DNA from: an uncultured Ruminococcus sp.
GTDB taxonomy: Bacteria; Bacillota; Clostridia; Oscillospirales; Ruminococcaceae
Direction of reading: 5' to 3'
Assembly: GCA_900556055.1 (NCBI GenBank)
Contig: USNJ01000016.1
Coordinates: 1 to 17,721 of the forward strand
Length of the DNA stretch: 17,721 nt
In this document: one piece after another, positions 7,207 through 13,846 of the stretch
Layout of the letters: the number at the start of each line of letters is the position of its first letter
How positions within the stretch are numbered: position 1 is the first letter of the stretch
Notes under the pieces: generated by a model
The model's database searches: none
Told to the model about the DNA's origin: nothing
What the model saw: the letters and a program-made list of their open reading frames with translations, nothing else
Made by a program: the position numbers and the translations under genes

Positions 7207-8382
7207 ATGTCTACCATAGAAAAATTCAACGAACACGTTATGCCCACCTACGGACGTTTTGATGTTGTTATGGAAAAGGGCGAACACGAAACTGCCGTTG
7301 ACGAAAACGGCAGGGAATACATAGATTTCGGCAGCGGAATAGGCACAAACTCCCTCGGCTTCTGCGACAAAGAATGGGCTGATGCTGTATGCCGTCAGGT
7401 TCGCAGCATTCAGCACACATCGAACTATTACTACACAAAGGTGCAGGCTGATTTTGCCGCAAAGCTCTGCTCTCTCACGGGATACAAGAAGATATTCTTC
7501 GGAAATTCGGGTGCTGAGGCAAACGAGTGCGCTATCAAGCTTGCAAGAAAATATTCCTTCGACAAATACGGCAAGGACGCTGAGAGATACAGGATCATCA
7601 CCCTTATGAACTCATTCCACGGCAGAACTCTCTGCACATTATCCGCCACGGGACAGGACGTTTTCCACAACTATTTTTTCCCGTTCGTTGAGGGCTTTGT
7701 AAATGTCAAAGCAAACGACATTGACGATCTCAGAGCAAAGGTCGATGACAAGGTATGTGCGATAATGTTTGAGTGCGTTCAGGGCGAGGGCGGTGTAAAT
7801 CCGCTTGACAAGGCATTCGTTGAGGAGATATTCAGGATCGCTGCCGAGAAGGATATCCTGACGATATGTGACGAGGTACAGACGGGCATGGGCAGAACCG
7901 GAACTGTTCTTGCGTCCGAACAGTTCGGTGTAAAGCCGAATGTGACGACTCTTGCAAAGGGCATAGCAGGCGGCGTTCCTATGGGTGCTTGTCTTGCCGA
8001 TGAAAAGTGCGCAGACGTTCTCACAAAGGGTACTCACGGCTCGACCTTCGGCGGAAATCCTATCGCATGCGCAGGCGGAAATGTTGTCTGCGACAGGCTC
8101 GCATCTGCGGGATTTCTTGACGAGATAAAGAAAAAAGGCGAATATTTCCGTGAAAAGCTGAACGCTATGGACGGCGTTGAGGGCGTTGACGGAATGGGAC
8201 TTATGATCGGAATTCGCTTCAAGGATAAGGAGAAGAAGGCTGCCGATGTCTGCAAGGCTTGTCTTGACAAGGGACTGCTGGTGCTGACAGCTAAGGATAA
8301 GCTCAGACTTCTTCCGCCGCTCACTATCTCATATGCCGAGATCGACAAGGGTCTTGCGGTCATTGAGGAGAGCTTAAAATGA
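7207..8382 (+). CDS. argD: Acetylornithine aminotransferase
   Basis: A PLP-dependent class-III aminotransferase that converts N-acetylglutamate semialdehyde to N-acetylornithine, using glutamate as amino donor. The 391-residue protein shows NSGAEANE (100-107) for phosphate binding, SFHGRTL (136-142), CDEVQTGMGRTG (221-232) with Asp222 for the pyridine nitrogen, and TLAKGIAGGVPMGA with Lys251 as the Schiff-base lysine. AAAGGAAGATAA lies just before the ATG, 26 bp after argB. The final codons overlap the next gene by four bases (ATGA), so that gene is likely translationally coupled. Related enzymes can use other omega-amino substrates, but the operon context settles the role. Confidence 0.96.
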   Translation: MSTIEKFNEHVMPTYGRFDVVMEKGEHETAVDENGREYIDFGSGIGTNSLGFCDKEWADAVCRQVRSIQHTSNYYYTKVQADFAAKLCSLTGYKKIFFGNSGAEANECAIKLARKYSFDKYGKDAERYRIITLMNSFHGRTLCTLSATGQDVFHNYFFPFVEGFVNVKANDIDDLRAKVDDKVCAIMFECVQGEGGVNPLDKAFVEEIFRIAAEKDILTICDEVQTGMGRTGTVLASEQFGVKPNVTTLAKGIAGGVPMGACLADEKCADVLTKGTHGSTFGGNPIACAGGNVVCDRLASAGFLDEIKKKGEYFREKLNAMDGVEGVDGMGLMIGIRFKDKEKKAADVCKACLDKGLLVLTAKDKLRLLPPLTISYAEIDKGLAVIEESLK

Positions 8383-8792
8383 TAATACGGATAATTTCCG
8401 TCATTGCAGCTGTCGTATTGTTCATATTATATGAGCATATGCGGCGGAAGCTCCACGGAAAGACCGATTATCTCAGACGTCCCGAGATACGCTGCGAAGC
8501 GGAAATACTCGATGTCAACACCGTCACATTCCATGACAGTGACGGCAAGGAGGTAAAGAAAAAGGCGGCTATCATAAGCTTCCGTTCAGGGAAAAGCACG
8601 GTCGTCCACCGATACACGAGGCGGTTTTTCAGGCTTTACAGGCGGGGCGACAAGGTCATACTCTATTACGACAGCGATACCGATTCCGCACTTATCGAAA
8701 AGGATAATCCTGCGGCGCTTGCGGATATACTTCTTCTGCCGTTCATCGGTGCTGTGATAATGGCGATAGTAATTATTTTCACGATAACATAA
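8379..8792 (+). CDS. Small membrane protein, DUF3592-like, coupled to argD
   Basis: A 137-residue protein whose ATG overlaps the argD stop codon (ATGA). One membrane helix lies at about 2-19 and another at about 113-136, flanking a soluble beta-rich domain. That domain has the pattern EILDVNTV...IISFRSG...RRGDKVILYYDSDTDSALIE, which matches the DUF3592 style: two helices around a small beta domain ending in a G-x-x-V-x-v-y-Y-d motif. The function of that group is not known to me. It is followed by argF 20 bp later, so it is firmly inside the operon. Homology is judged by eye. Confidence 0.8.
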   Translation: MIIRIISVIAAVVLFILYEHMRRKLHGKTDYLRRPEIRCEAEILDVNTVTFHDSDGKEVKKKAAIISFRSGKSTVVHRYTRRFFRLYRRGDKVILYYDSDTDSALIEKDNPAALADILLLPFIGAVIMAIVIIFTIT

Positions 8793-8812
8793 ACAAGAAA
8801 GGAAAAATCACT

Positions 8813-9715
8813 ATGAAACATCTTCTTAAAATGATGGATCTCTCAAAAGAGGAGATCATCGACATCTTAAATCTTGCGGATCAGCTGAAATATGAGCTGA
8901 AGCACGGGATCCCCCACAATCATCTGAAGGGCAAGACTCTCGGAATGATCTTCCAGAAGGCTTCGACACGTACACGTGTTTCCTTTGAAACAGGCATGTA
9001 TCAGCTCGGCGGATATCCGCTGTTCCTGTCATCTTCGGATATGCAGATCGGACGCGGCGAGCCTGTTCAGGACACGGCACGGGTTCTTTCCCGCTACATT
9101 GACGGAATCATGATCCGTACATTTGAGCAGAAGGAAGTTGAGGATCTTGCCGAATTCGGTTCTATCCCCGTAATCAACGGTCTGACTGATTATGCGCACC
9201 CCTGTCAGGTACTGGCTGACCTTATGACTGTACGTGAGTTCAAGGGACAGTTTGACGGACTGAAGATGTGCTACATCGGCGACGGAAACAACATGGCAAA
9301 CTCGCTTATCACGGGCTTTCTGAAGGTAGGCATGAGCGTATCTGCTGCATGCCCCGAGAACTATCACCCTGCAAAGGAAGTTCTGGATTATGCAAATTCG
9401 ACAGGAAAGTTCGAGCTTCTGTCCTCACCTGTTGATGCTGCAAAGAATGCTGATGTAGTTATCACTGACGTATGGGCATCCATGGGACAGGAAGGCGAGG
9501 CTGAGAAGCGCCGCATAGCATTCAAGGGATATCAGATCAACGATGAAGTTATGGCTGCGGCAAAGCCTGATGCTATGGTAATGCACTGTCTGCCTGCGCA
9601 CCGTGAGGAAGAGATCACAGCGAAGGTATTTGAGGCACATGCAAACGAGATCTTTGAAGAAGCAGAGAACCGTCTGCACGCACAGAAGGCTGTAATGGTC
9701 AAGTTAATGGCTTGA
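8813..9715 (+). CDS. argF: Ornithine carbamoyltransferase
   Basis: It joins carbamoyl phosphate and ornithine to give citrulline. The 300-residue protein carries the carbamoyl-phosphate loop STRTRVSFE, the HPCQ motif (DYAHPCQVLADLMT), and the ornithine-binding MHCLPAHREEEI with its reactive cysteine. AAGAAAGGAAAA precedes the start. Last gene of the arg operon, 20 bp after the DUF3592-like gene and 51 bp before a strong terminator. argG, argH and carAB are not in the window. An anabolic role is expected from the neighbours; a catabolic arginine-deiminase OTC would sit with arcA or arcC. Confidence 0.96.
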   Translation: MKHLLKMMDLSKEEIIDILNLADQLKYELKHGIPHNHLKGKTLGMIFQKASTRTRVSFETGMYQLGGYPLFLSSSDMQIGRGEPVQDTARVLSRYIDGIMIRTFEQKEVEDLAEFGSIPVINGLTDYAHPCQVLADLMTVREFKGQFDGLKMCYIGDGNNMANSLITGFLKVGMSVSAACPENYHPAKEVLDYANSTGKFELLSSPVDAAKNADVVITDVWASMGQEGEAEKRRIAFKGYQINDEVMAAAKPDAMVMHCLPAHREEEITAKVFEAHANEIFEEAENRLHAQKAVMVKLMA

Positions 9716-9737
9716 TATGTGCGAATGACTTAAGTGA

Positions 9738-9765
9738 CAGTTAACAGTTAATAGTTAATAGTTGA
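9738..9765. repeat. Four tandem 7-bp units
   Basis: CAGTTAA, CAGTTAA, TAGTTAA and TAGTTGA follow each other without gaps, between the argF stop and the terminator stem. A short low-complexity array that could vary in copy number between strains. Confidence 0.7.
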
Positions 9766-9766
9766 T

Positions 9767-9802
9767 GGGGGAACTGCCTTTGCGGTTCTCCCTTTCTTTT
9801 TT
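9767..9802 (+). terminator. Rho-independent terminator of the arg operon
   Basis: An 11-bp stem (9767-9777 with 9782-9792, two G-U pairs) with a 4-nt loop, followed by TTTCTTTTTT. It lies 51 nt after the argF stop. Confidence 0.9.
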
Positions 9803-9895
9803 CAAGTGTGCCAAAGCAACAGACCCGCACCAGAAGCTAAAAAGTTCGCCAGCCTTTCTAAGGCTGCGGGATTCCAAAGGGCAGAGTCCTTTGGT

Positions 9896-9911
9896 CGCCC
9901 TCGCAAGGGCG
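9896..9911. other. Conserved hairpin, left arm copy
   Basis: CGCCCT-CGCA-AGGGCG: a 6-bp stem with a 4-nt loop. The matching site in the right arm (10547-10562, read on the minus strand) is CGCTCC-CGCA-GGAGCG. The loop is identical and two base pairs are exchanged as pairs (C-G to T-A and T-A to C-G). This supports a structure kept by selection. Confidence 0.7.
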
Positions 9912-10173
9912 AAACTCCGCAAGCAGCAAAGAAAAATTCGTCCACATAAAGAGAAGAAAAGCTGTCAGTTACAACACGGAACGCACATAGCAAGATGCAC
10001 CGCACAAAGCCGCAAATTCAAAAAGCCGCATGCACAAAAGAAGAGAAGTCAATCAAAGTTTAAGCAACAAAATAAAGAAGCGTAGACCGTCAATAGCATG
10101 CGGCGTATTGACCGATAACATCGCCGAACGGCGATAATGTATCGGTCAACCGCCGATAGGCGGCGGTAGGTCG

Positions 10174-10227
10174 CAAACTTCCCGATATCCGCAGTTCAGA
10201 ACCCATCAAACTTCCCGATATCCGCAG
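10174..10227. repeat. Direct repeat of a 21-bp motif in the centre of the inverted repeat
   Basis: The same 21 bases, ending in CGATATCCGCAG, occur at 10174-10194 and 10207-10227 (period 33). The last 12 bases appear again inverted at 10275-10286. The motif contains the palindrome GATATC. The inverted third copy pairs with either direct copy, so the tip of the palindrome has alternative foldings. Confidence 0.75.
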
Positions 10228-10546
10228 AATACAAACCTAACAAAGCCCCGAAAATCAAGTTAAATGCCCTTGTTCTGCGGATATCGCAAACCAAGTGACC
10301 TTCCGCCGCCTGTCGGCGGTTGACCGATGCATAGCCTCCCTTACGGTCGGCTGTTTTCGGTCAATGCGCCGCATGCAGGATTGAGGGGCTACACTTCTTT
10401 GATTTGCTGTGTAGGATAGCGATTCTGCTGTTTCTTTTCTGCATGCGGCTTTTTGCGGTACATTTGGTTTTGCTTTATCTGTGTTATGACTGACGCTTTT
10501 GCTTTTCTTTATGTGGACGAATTTTTAATTGCTGCTTGCGGAGTTT

Positions 10547-10562
10547 CGCTCCTGCGGGAGCG
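10547..10562. other. Conserved hairpin, right arm copy
   Basis: On the minus strand this reads CGCTCC-CGCA-GGAGCG. It is the partner of the left-arm hairpin at 9896-9911, with two compensated pair changes and the same loop. Confidence 0.7.
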
Positions 10563-10648
10563 ACCAGCCATTTCCCAAGCCCCAAGAGGGCTGCCAAAGG
10601 GCTGGACCCCAACGCTTTTTAGTTTGGGTGCGGGTCTATGGTGCTGTG

Positions 10649-10712
10649 CGTTTTATGTTTTTGCTTCTTGTTTTTGCTTTTTGTTTCTGCTTTTTGTTTT
10701 TGTTTCTGTTTT
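10649..10712. repeat. Low-complexity T-rich (minus strand A-rich) tract after moxR
   Basis: About 64 bp built of variants of TTTTTG followed by CTT, TTTC or TTTCTGC, directly after the moxR stop and before the right arm of the inverted repeat. Read on the moxR sense strand it is A-rich with no T-run, so it does not serve as a usual terminator for moxR. Confidence 0.6.
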
Positions 10713-11642
10713 TTATTCCTTCGGCACTGCCACTTTTCCAACCGCTGCCTCAAGCAACGCTTCCGCTGACGGATAGTTCGCTTTTCCCTTCGGCGAAAGC
10801 ATAAGCCTGTGCGCAAGCACCGGAACTGCGACCGATTTTACGTCGTCAGGCGTAACAAAATCCCGCCCGCTGATGTATGCCGCCGCTTTGGATGCCCTGA
10901 GAAGTGCTATCGTTCCTCTCGGACTCGCTCCCAGTCGGATATTATCGCTCTCCCTCGTCGCTGTACATATTGCGATCATGTACCTTCTGACGCTCTCGGA
11001 GACCCTTACTTCCCTGCGTATCTTATCCTGCATATCGCAGATATCCTCCGCTGTCAGGACGGCGGAAACCGTTTTTTCGGATATCTCATTCTCATTTCTC
11101 GAAAGAATATCCATCTCCTCCTCGGCTGTCGGATATCCCATCGAAAGCTTCATGATAAATCTGTCCATCTGCGCCTCGGGGAGATGATATGTGCCGTATG
11201 TTTCAACAGGATTTTGCGTTGCTATTGTCATGAACGGTCTCGGAAGCTCATGCGTCACGCCGTCAACGCTTATCTGACGCTCCTCCATGACCTCCAGCAG
11301 GCTTGACTGCGATTTCGATGATGCACGGTTTATCTCATCGGCAAGCAGAAAATTGCAGAAAGCTGCGCCCTTGCAGTAGGTCGATCTTCCGTCCCTGTCG
11401 ATCATTGTGAAGCCAGTTATGTCGGAGGGCATTACATCGGGCGTGAGCTGTATTCTCGAAAATACGCCGTTCACGGACTTTGCAAGTGCCGCCGCAAGAC
11501 GTGTTTTTCCCACTCCGGGGACATCCTCGATAAGAACGTGTCCCTCCGCAAGCAGTGCTGTTATCACAAGCTCGATAGTCCTGCGCTTTCCGACTATGAC
11601 TTTTTCCATATTATCAGCCAGAAGTTTAGTTCTGTTGTCCAT
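10713..11642 (-). CDS. MoxR-family AAA+ ATPase
   Basis: The 309-residue protein has Walker A GVGKT (43-47), Walker B LLADEINRA with Asp102 and Glu103, the sensor-1 region ATQNP (141-145) and the MoxR-type segment LPEAQMDRF (154-162). The C-terminal lid contains GASPRGTIALLRASKA. By family it is an ATP-driven chaperone-like protein that helps assemble or activate partner proteins, often vWA or DUF58 proteins. GAAAGGGAAAG precedes the ATG and the gene follows the LRR gene by 16 bp, so it is the last gene of a three-gene operon. The usual DUF58 and transglutaminase-like genes do not follow; the inverted repeat begins about 65 bp after the stop instead. The natural partner is therefore uncertain; the LRR surface protein upstream is a candidate. 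Confidence 0.92.
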   Translation of the reverse strand: MDNRTKLLADNMEKVIVGKRRTIELVITALLAEGHVLIEDVPGVGKTRLAAALAKSVNGVFSRIQLTPDVMPSDITGFTMIDRDGRSTYCKGAAFCNFLLADEINRASSKSQSSLLEVMEERQISVDGVTHELPRPFMTIATQNPVETYGTYHLPEAQMDRFIMKLSMGYPTAEEEMDILSRNENEISEKTVSAVLTAEDICDMQDKIRREVRVSESVRRYMIAICTATRESDNIRLGASPRGTIALLRASKAAAYISGRDFVTPDDVKSVAVPVLAHRLMLSPKGKANYPSAEALLEAAVGKVAVPKE

Positions 11643-11658
11643 AGCTTTCCCTTTCAGA

Positions 11659-12924
11659 TCAGTCGTTTTTCGTCATTTTCTTTACCATCTTAACGGTCAC
11701 GAATGCGGAAATTCCCGCAGTTGCAACGACAGCGACTGCGATTATGATTATCATTGCGGTGAGCGATATGCCGCCTGTTTTCTCTGCGGATACGGTCTCA
11801 GCGGCTGATGTTTCTTCTTCGGATGATGCAGCCTCGGTCGTTTCCGCAGCTTCTGTGTCTGCCGATTCAGCCGATGTTTCGTCCTCGGACTTTTCCGTAT
11901 CTGCCGATGTTTCGGCTTCCGTTTCAGCACTGGTTTCCTCGGTCGGTGCATAATAATACGGCTGATCGGGGTCAACGTCATACTCTACCGTTACCTTTGT
12001 CCATTCGCCGCTGTCAAATCCGATAGCATCGGGAACGGCATGGACTGTCGGATGGCCGTTCTGCGGGAACATTCCGCCGCCGGGTGTGGGAGCAAGCTCG
12101 CCGTAGAAATATATACCCTCAAGGCTGTCGCAGTCTGCAAATGCATTCATTCCGATAACGCCGACTGTCGGGGGGATATGAAGCTCCTTCAGCCCATAGC
12201 AGCGTGTGAAGCAGTTGTCGGGGATAGCTGTCAGACCAAGCGGCAGGTCGATGGATACAAGACTGCGGCAGCCGTTGAATGCGCCGTTTGACAGCAGTTT
12301 CAGACCTGTCGGGATAACGATATCTGTAAGTCCCTCGCAGTTTTCAAATGCATAATCGAGTATCCTCTCAACTGAGGACGGCATTGATATCTTTTCAAGA
12401 CGCTTATTGTTCGCAAGTGCCGCTCTGCCTATCTCAACGGTATTTTTCGGCAGGCTTATATATGTGAGATTGTTTCTTCCCTGGATAGCATTGTCGCAGA
12501 AAACGCCGTTCTCCGCCTCGCAGCCCGAAAGCTCGATATATTCGAGATTAGGCAGTCCGCAGATAGCGCCGTAATCGTTGGAGCCGAGTGTTCCGCCCGA
12601 AACAGCGAGCCTTTTTATCTGATTGAAATCGACATCGCCCCTTGCTTCGTCGATAGCGGACTGGAGTTCGCCCTTTTCAAAGGAGGATATCACGATAGTA
12701 TCGTCCCCCTCAGCCGCAGATGCAAATATCGAAAACAGCGGCAGGCAGATAAATCCGAGGAACATCACAGCGCATATCACAAGCACAAAAACACGTGTCG
12801 ATGCTTTCTTTTTCTTCACTGGCTGATAAACGTTCGCAGGATTTGCGGCAGTGTTTTCCGTCACTTTCTTTGCGGCAGGCTGCTGCGGCTTGGAGTTCTT
12901 TTTCTTTTTGTTTGACTTACTCAT
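11659..12924 (-). CDS. Membrane-anchored LRR_5 (BspA-type) leucine-rich repeat protein
   Basis: 421 residues. Residues 1-43 are Lys/Asn/Pro-rich and cytoplasmic, and a membrane helix lies at about 44-70. Residues 100-285 hold around six leucine-rich repeats of the LRR_5/BspA pattern, with units such as IGRAALANNKRLEKISMPSS and YAFENCEGLTDIVIP. An Asp/Pro/Tyr segment follows. Residues 320-383 are a Glu/Thr/Ser/Ala-rich spacer likely to span the wall. A second helix lies near 386-410, before a short basic tail (KMVKKMTKND). Both ends should be inside and the repeats outside. AAAGGAA precedes the start; spacing is 13 bp to the gene before and 16 bp to moxR after. BspA-type repeats are often used in binding or adhesion, but the ligand here is unknown. 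Confidence 0.88.
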   Translation of the reverse strand: MSKSNKKKKNSKPQQPAAKKVTENTAANPANVYQPVKKKKASTRVFVLVICAVMFLGFICLPLFSIFASAAEGDDTIVISSFEKGELQSAIDEARGDVDFNQIKRLAVSGGTLGSNDYGAICGLPNLEYIELSGCEAENGVFCDNAIQGRNNLTYISLPKNTVEIGRAALANNKRLEKISMPSSVERILDYAFENCEGLTDIVIPTGLKLLSNGAFNGCRSLVSIDLPLGLTAIPDNCFTRCYGLKELHIPPTVGVIGMNAFADCDSLEGIYFYGELAPTPGGGMFPQNGHPTVHAVPDAIGFDSGEWTKVTVEYDVDPDQPYYYAPTEETSAETEAETSADTEKSEDETSAESADTEAAETTEAASSEEETSAAETVSAEKTGGISLTAMIIIIAVAVVATAGISAFVTVKMVKKMTKND

Positions 12925-12937
12925 GGCTATGTTCCTT

Positions 12938-13705
12938 TCAGTGGATATTTCTCGCCTCGGTCACGCCGCTGCGGTCGAAAATAAGTACGGATGTTGTAAG
13001 CGGCTTTTCCGCCGCACGGTATTCCTTTGAAACTATCTTCGTTATCTCGCCGTAAAATTCCTCGGTAAGATTATCGACAGCTATCACCGATTCATCTGAT
13101 GGCGCAAGCACGATGAATTTATCTCCGAGGAGCTTCGACATTTTCATACGGAAATCCCCGCAGGCTATGAAAGATGCCATAAATTCGGGATAAACAGGCT
13201 CTATCTCAACGGCATTCACCTCGGGACGGAGCTTCACTGTCCTGAATTCGCATTTATCCATCATGCGGCACATATTCTTATCCGCAGCCGAGAATGCGAC
13301 CTCCTTGGGAACGTCCCACTTTTTCAGCTGAACACCGCTTATCAGCTTGTAATCATGATCGTCAGCGGTATAGACAGCTACTTTTTTAAGGTTATCCGTA
13401 AAGTCGAGCGTTACCATTGACGGGGTGACATTTTCCGCAGCCGTCAGCACGAACCTCAGGAACGCCTGACCGTTCGTGAACGACACCATTCTTGACTCCG
13501 CCTCCGCCATCTTGTACCTGCGCATTATGACATCATCGAGCATCTCCTCGGAATAGTCATGTTCACGGAAAGCCGAAAGATCGGCAGAAAAGGAAATTAT
13601 CCCGTCTGATATATCATATACATCGCCGCTGTGGGCTTTTATCTTCATGCTGTGCATCTTCAGGACGCTTTTCAGGTCCTTTCCGAGCTTATCGAACTGC
13701 AGCAT
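12938..13705 (-). CDS. Unknown soluble protein, first gene of the moxR operon
   Basis: 255 residues with no signal peptide and no membrane helix; I do not recognise a family. The composition is mixed alpha/beta and acidic, with several alternating hydrophobic strands (VTLDFTDNLKKVAVYT, KFIVLAPSDESVIAVDNL, TTSVLIFDRSGV) and a Met-rich middle (NMCRMMDKCEF). The ATG follows AAAGGAGTG at 6 nt and a near-perfect promoter, so the gene is clearly expressed. It precedes the LRR gene by 13 bp. The protein could be a cytoplasmic partner of the MoxR ATPase, but this is inferred only from the operon. Confidence 0.85.
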   Translation of the reverse strand: MLQFDKLGKDLKSVLKMHSMKIKAHSGDVYDISDGIISFSADLSAFREHDYSEEMLDDVIMRRYKMAEAESRMVSFTNGQAFLRFVLTAAENVTPSMVTLDFTDNLKKVAVYTADDHDYKLISGVQLKKWDVPKEVAFSAADKNMCRMMDKCEFRTVKLRPEVNAVEIEPVYPEFMASFIACGDFRMKMSKLLGDKFIVLAPSDESVIAVDNLTEEFYGEITKIVSKEYRAAEKPLTTSVLIFDRSGVTEARNIH

Positions 13706-13740
13706 GCGATCACTCCTTTGAAATTATTGCAGTTAAAATC

Positions 13741-13769
13741 ATTATAACACACTTTTTACGGATTTACAA
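13741..13769 (-). promoter_or_regulatory. Promoter of the moxR operon
   Basis: On the minus strand TTGTAA (13769-13764) and TATAAT (13746-13741) are 17 bp apart, about 35 bp before the first gene of the operon. Confidence 0.75.
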
Positions 13770-13791
13770 TATATTGCTTGGCAAATTTTAT

Positions 13792-13824
13792 AAAAAAACA
13801 GCCGCACATTTTCATGCACGGCTG
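13792..13824 (-). terminator. Rho-independent terminator of the AraC-family gene
   Basis: Minus strand: CAGCCG (13824-13819) pairs with CGGCTG (13804-13799). The stem has an internal mismatch and two further pairs near a small loop, followed by a run of seven T (13798-13792). It lies 22 nt after the regulator's stop codon. Confidence 0.8.
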
Positions 13825-13846
13825 ACATTGTATCGCTCAAAAAATA

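Larger units (their letters stand above)
9812..10646. repeat. Long imperfect inverted repeat (about 380-nt arms) with internal hairpins
   Basis: This gene-free stretch is one large imperfect palindrome centred near 10230. Matched blocks keep the same order in both arms: 9821-9830 with 10628-10637, 9909-9929 with 10529-10549 (21/21), 9932-9952 with 10506-10526 (21/21), 10025-10033 with 10441-10449, 10096-10115 with 10357-10376 (19/20) and 10141-10172 with 10297-10328 (30/32). The spacer of about 70 nt (near 10200-10270) is not clearly repeated. Each arm folds locally into the same set of hairpins. No transposase, target duplication or convincing gene is seen. Open frames on the arms (minus 9802-10005, plus 10453-10776) have similar translations only because the DNA is repeated. 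Likely two copies of a dispersed structured element in opposite orientation, or one palindromic miniature element. Confidence 0.85.

Noticed and set aside
9762..10085. 107-codon plus-strand open frame, extremely basic
   Set aside because: Starts inside the arg terminator and runs along the left arm of the inverted repeat; Lys/Gln/Arg-rich translation and structure-preserving changes point to non-coding DNA.
10174..10286. CRISPR-like repeats
   Set aside because: Only two direct 21-bp copies with a 12-bp gap and one partial inverted copy; no further repeats, no spacers of regular length and no cas genes.
10453..10776. 107-codon plus-strand open frame in the right arm
   Set aside because: Its similarity to a minus-strand frame at 9802-10005 (shared YVDEF and AACGV) is a by-product of the inverted repeat; the tail is a Phe-rich reading of the T-rich tract and overlaps moxR.
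10619..10816. 65-codon minus-strand Lys/Gln-rich frame
   Set aside because: Another reading of the low-complexity tract after moxR; antisense to nothing meaningful and lacking a start signal.
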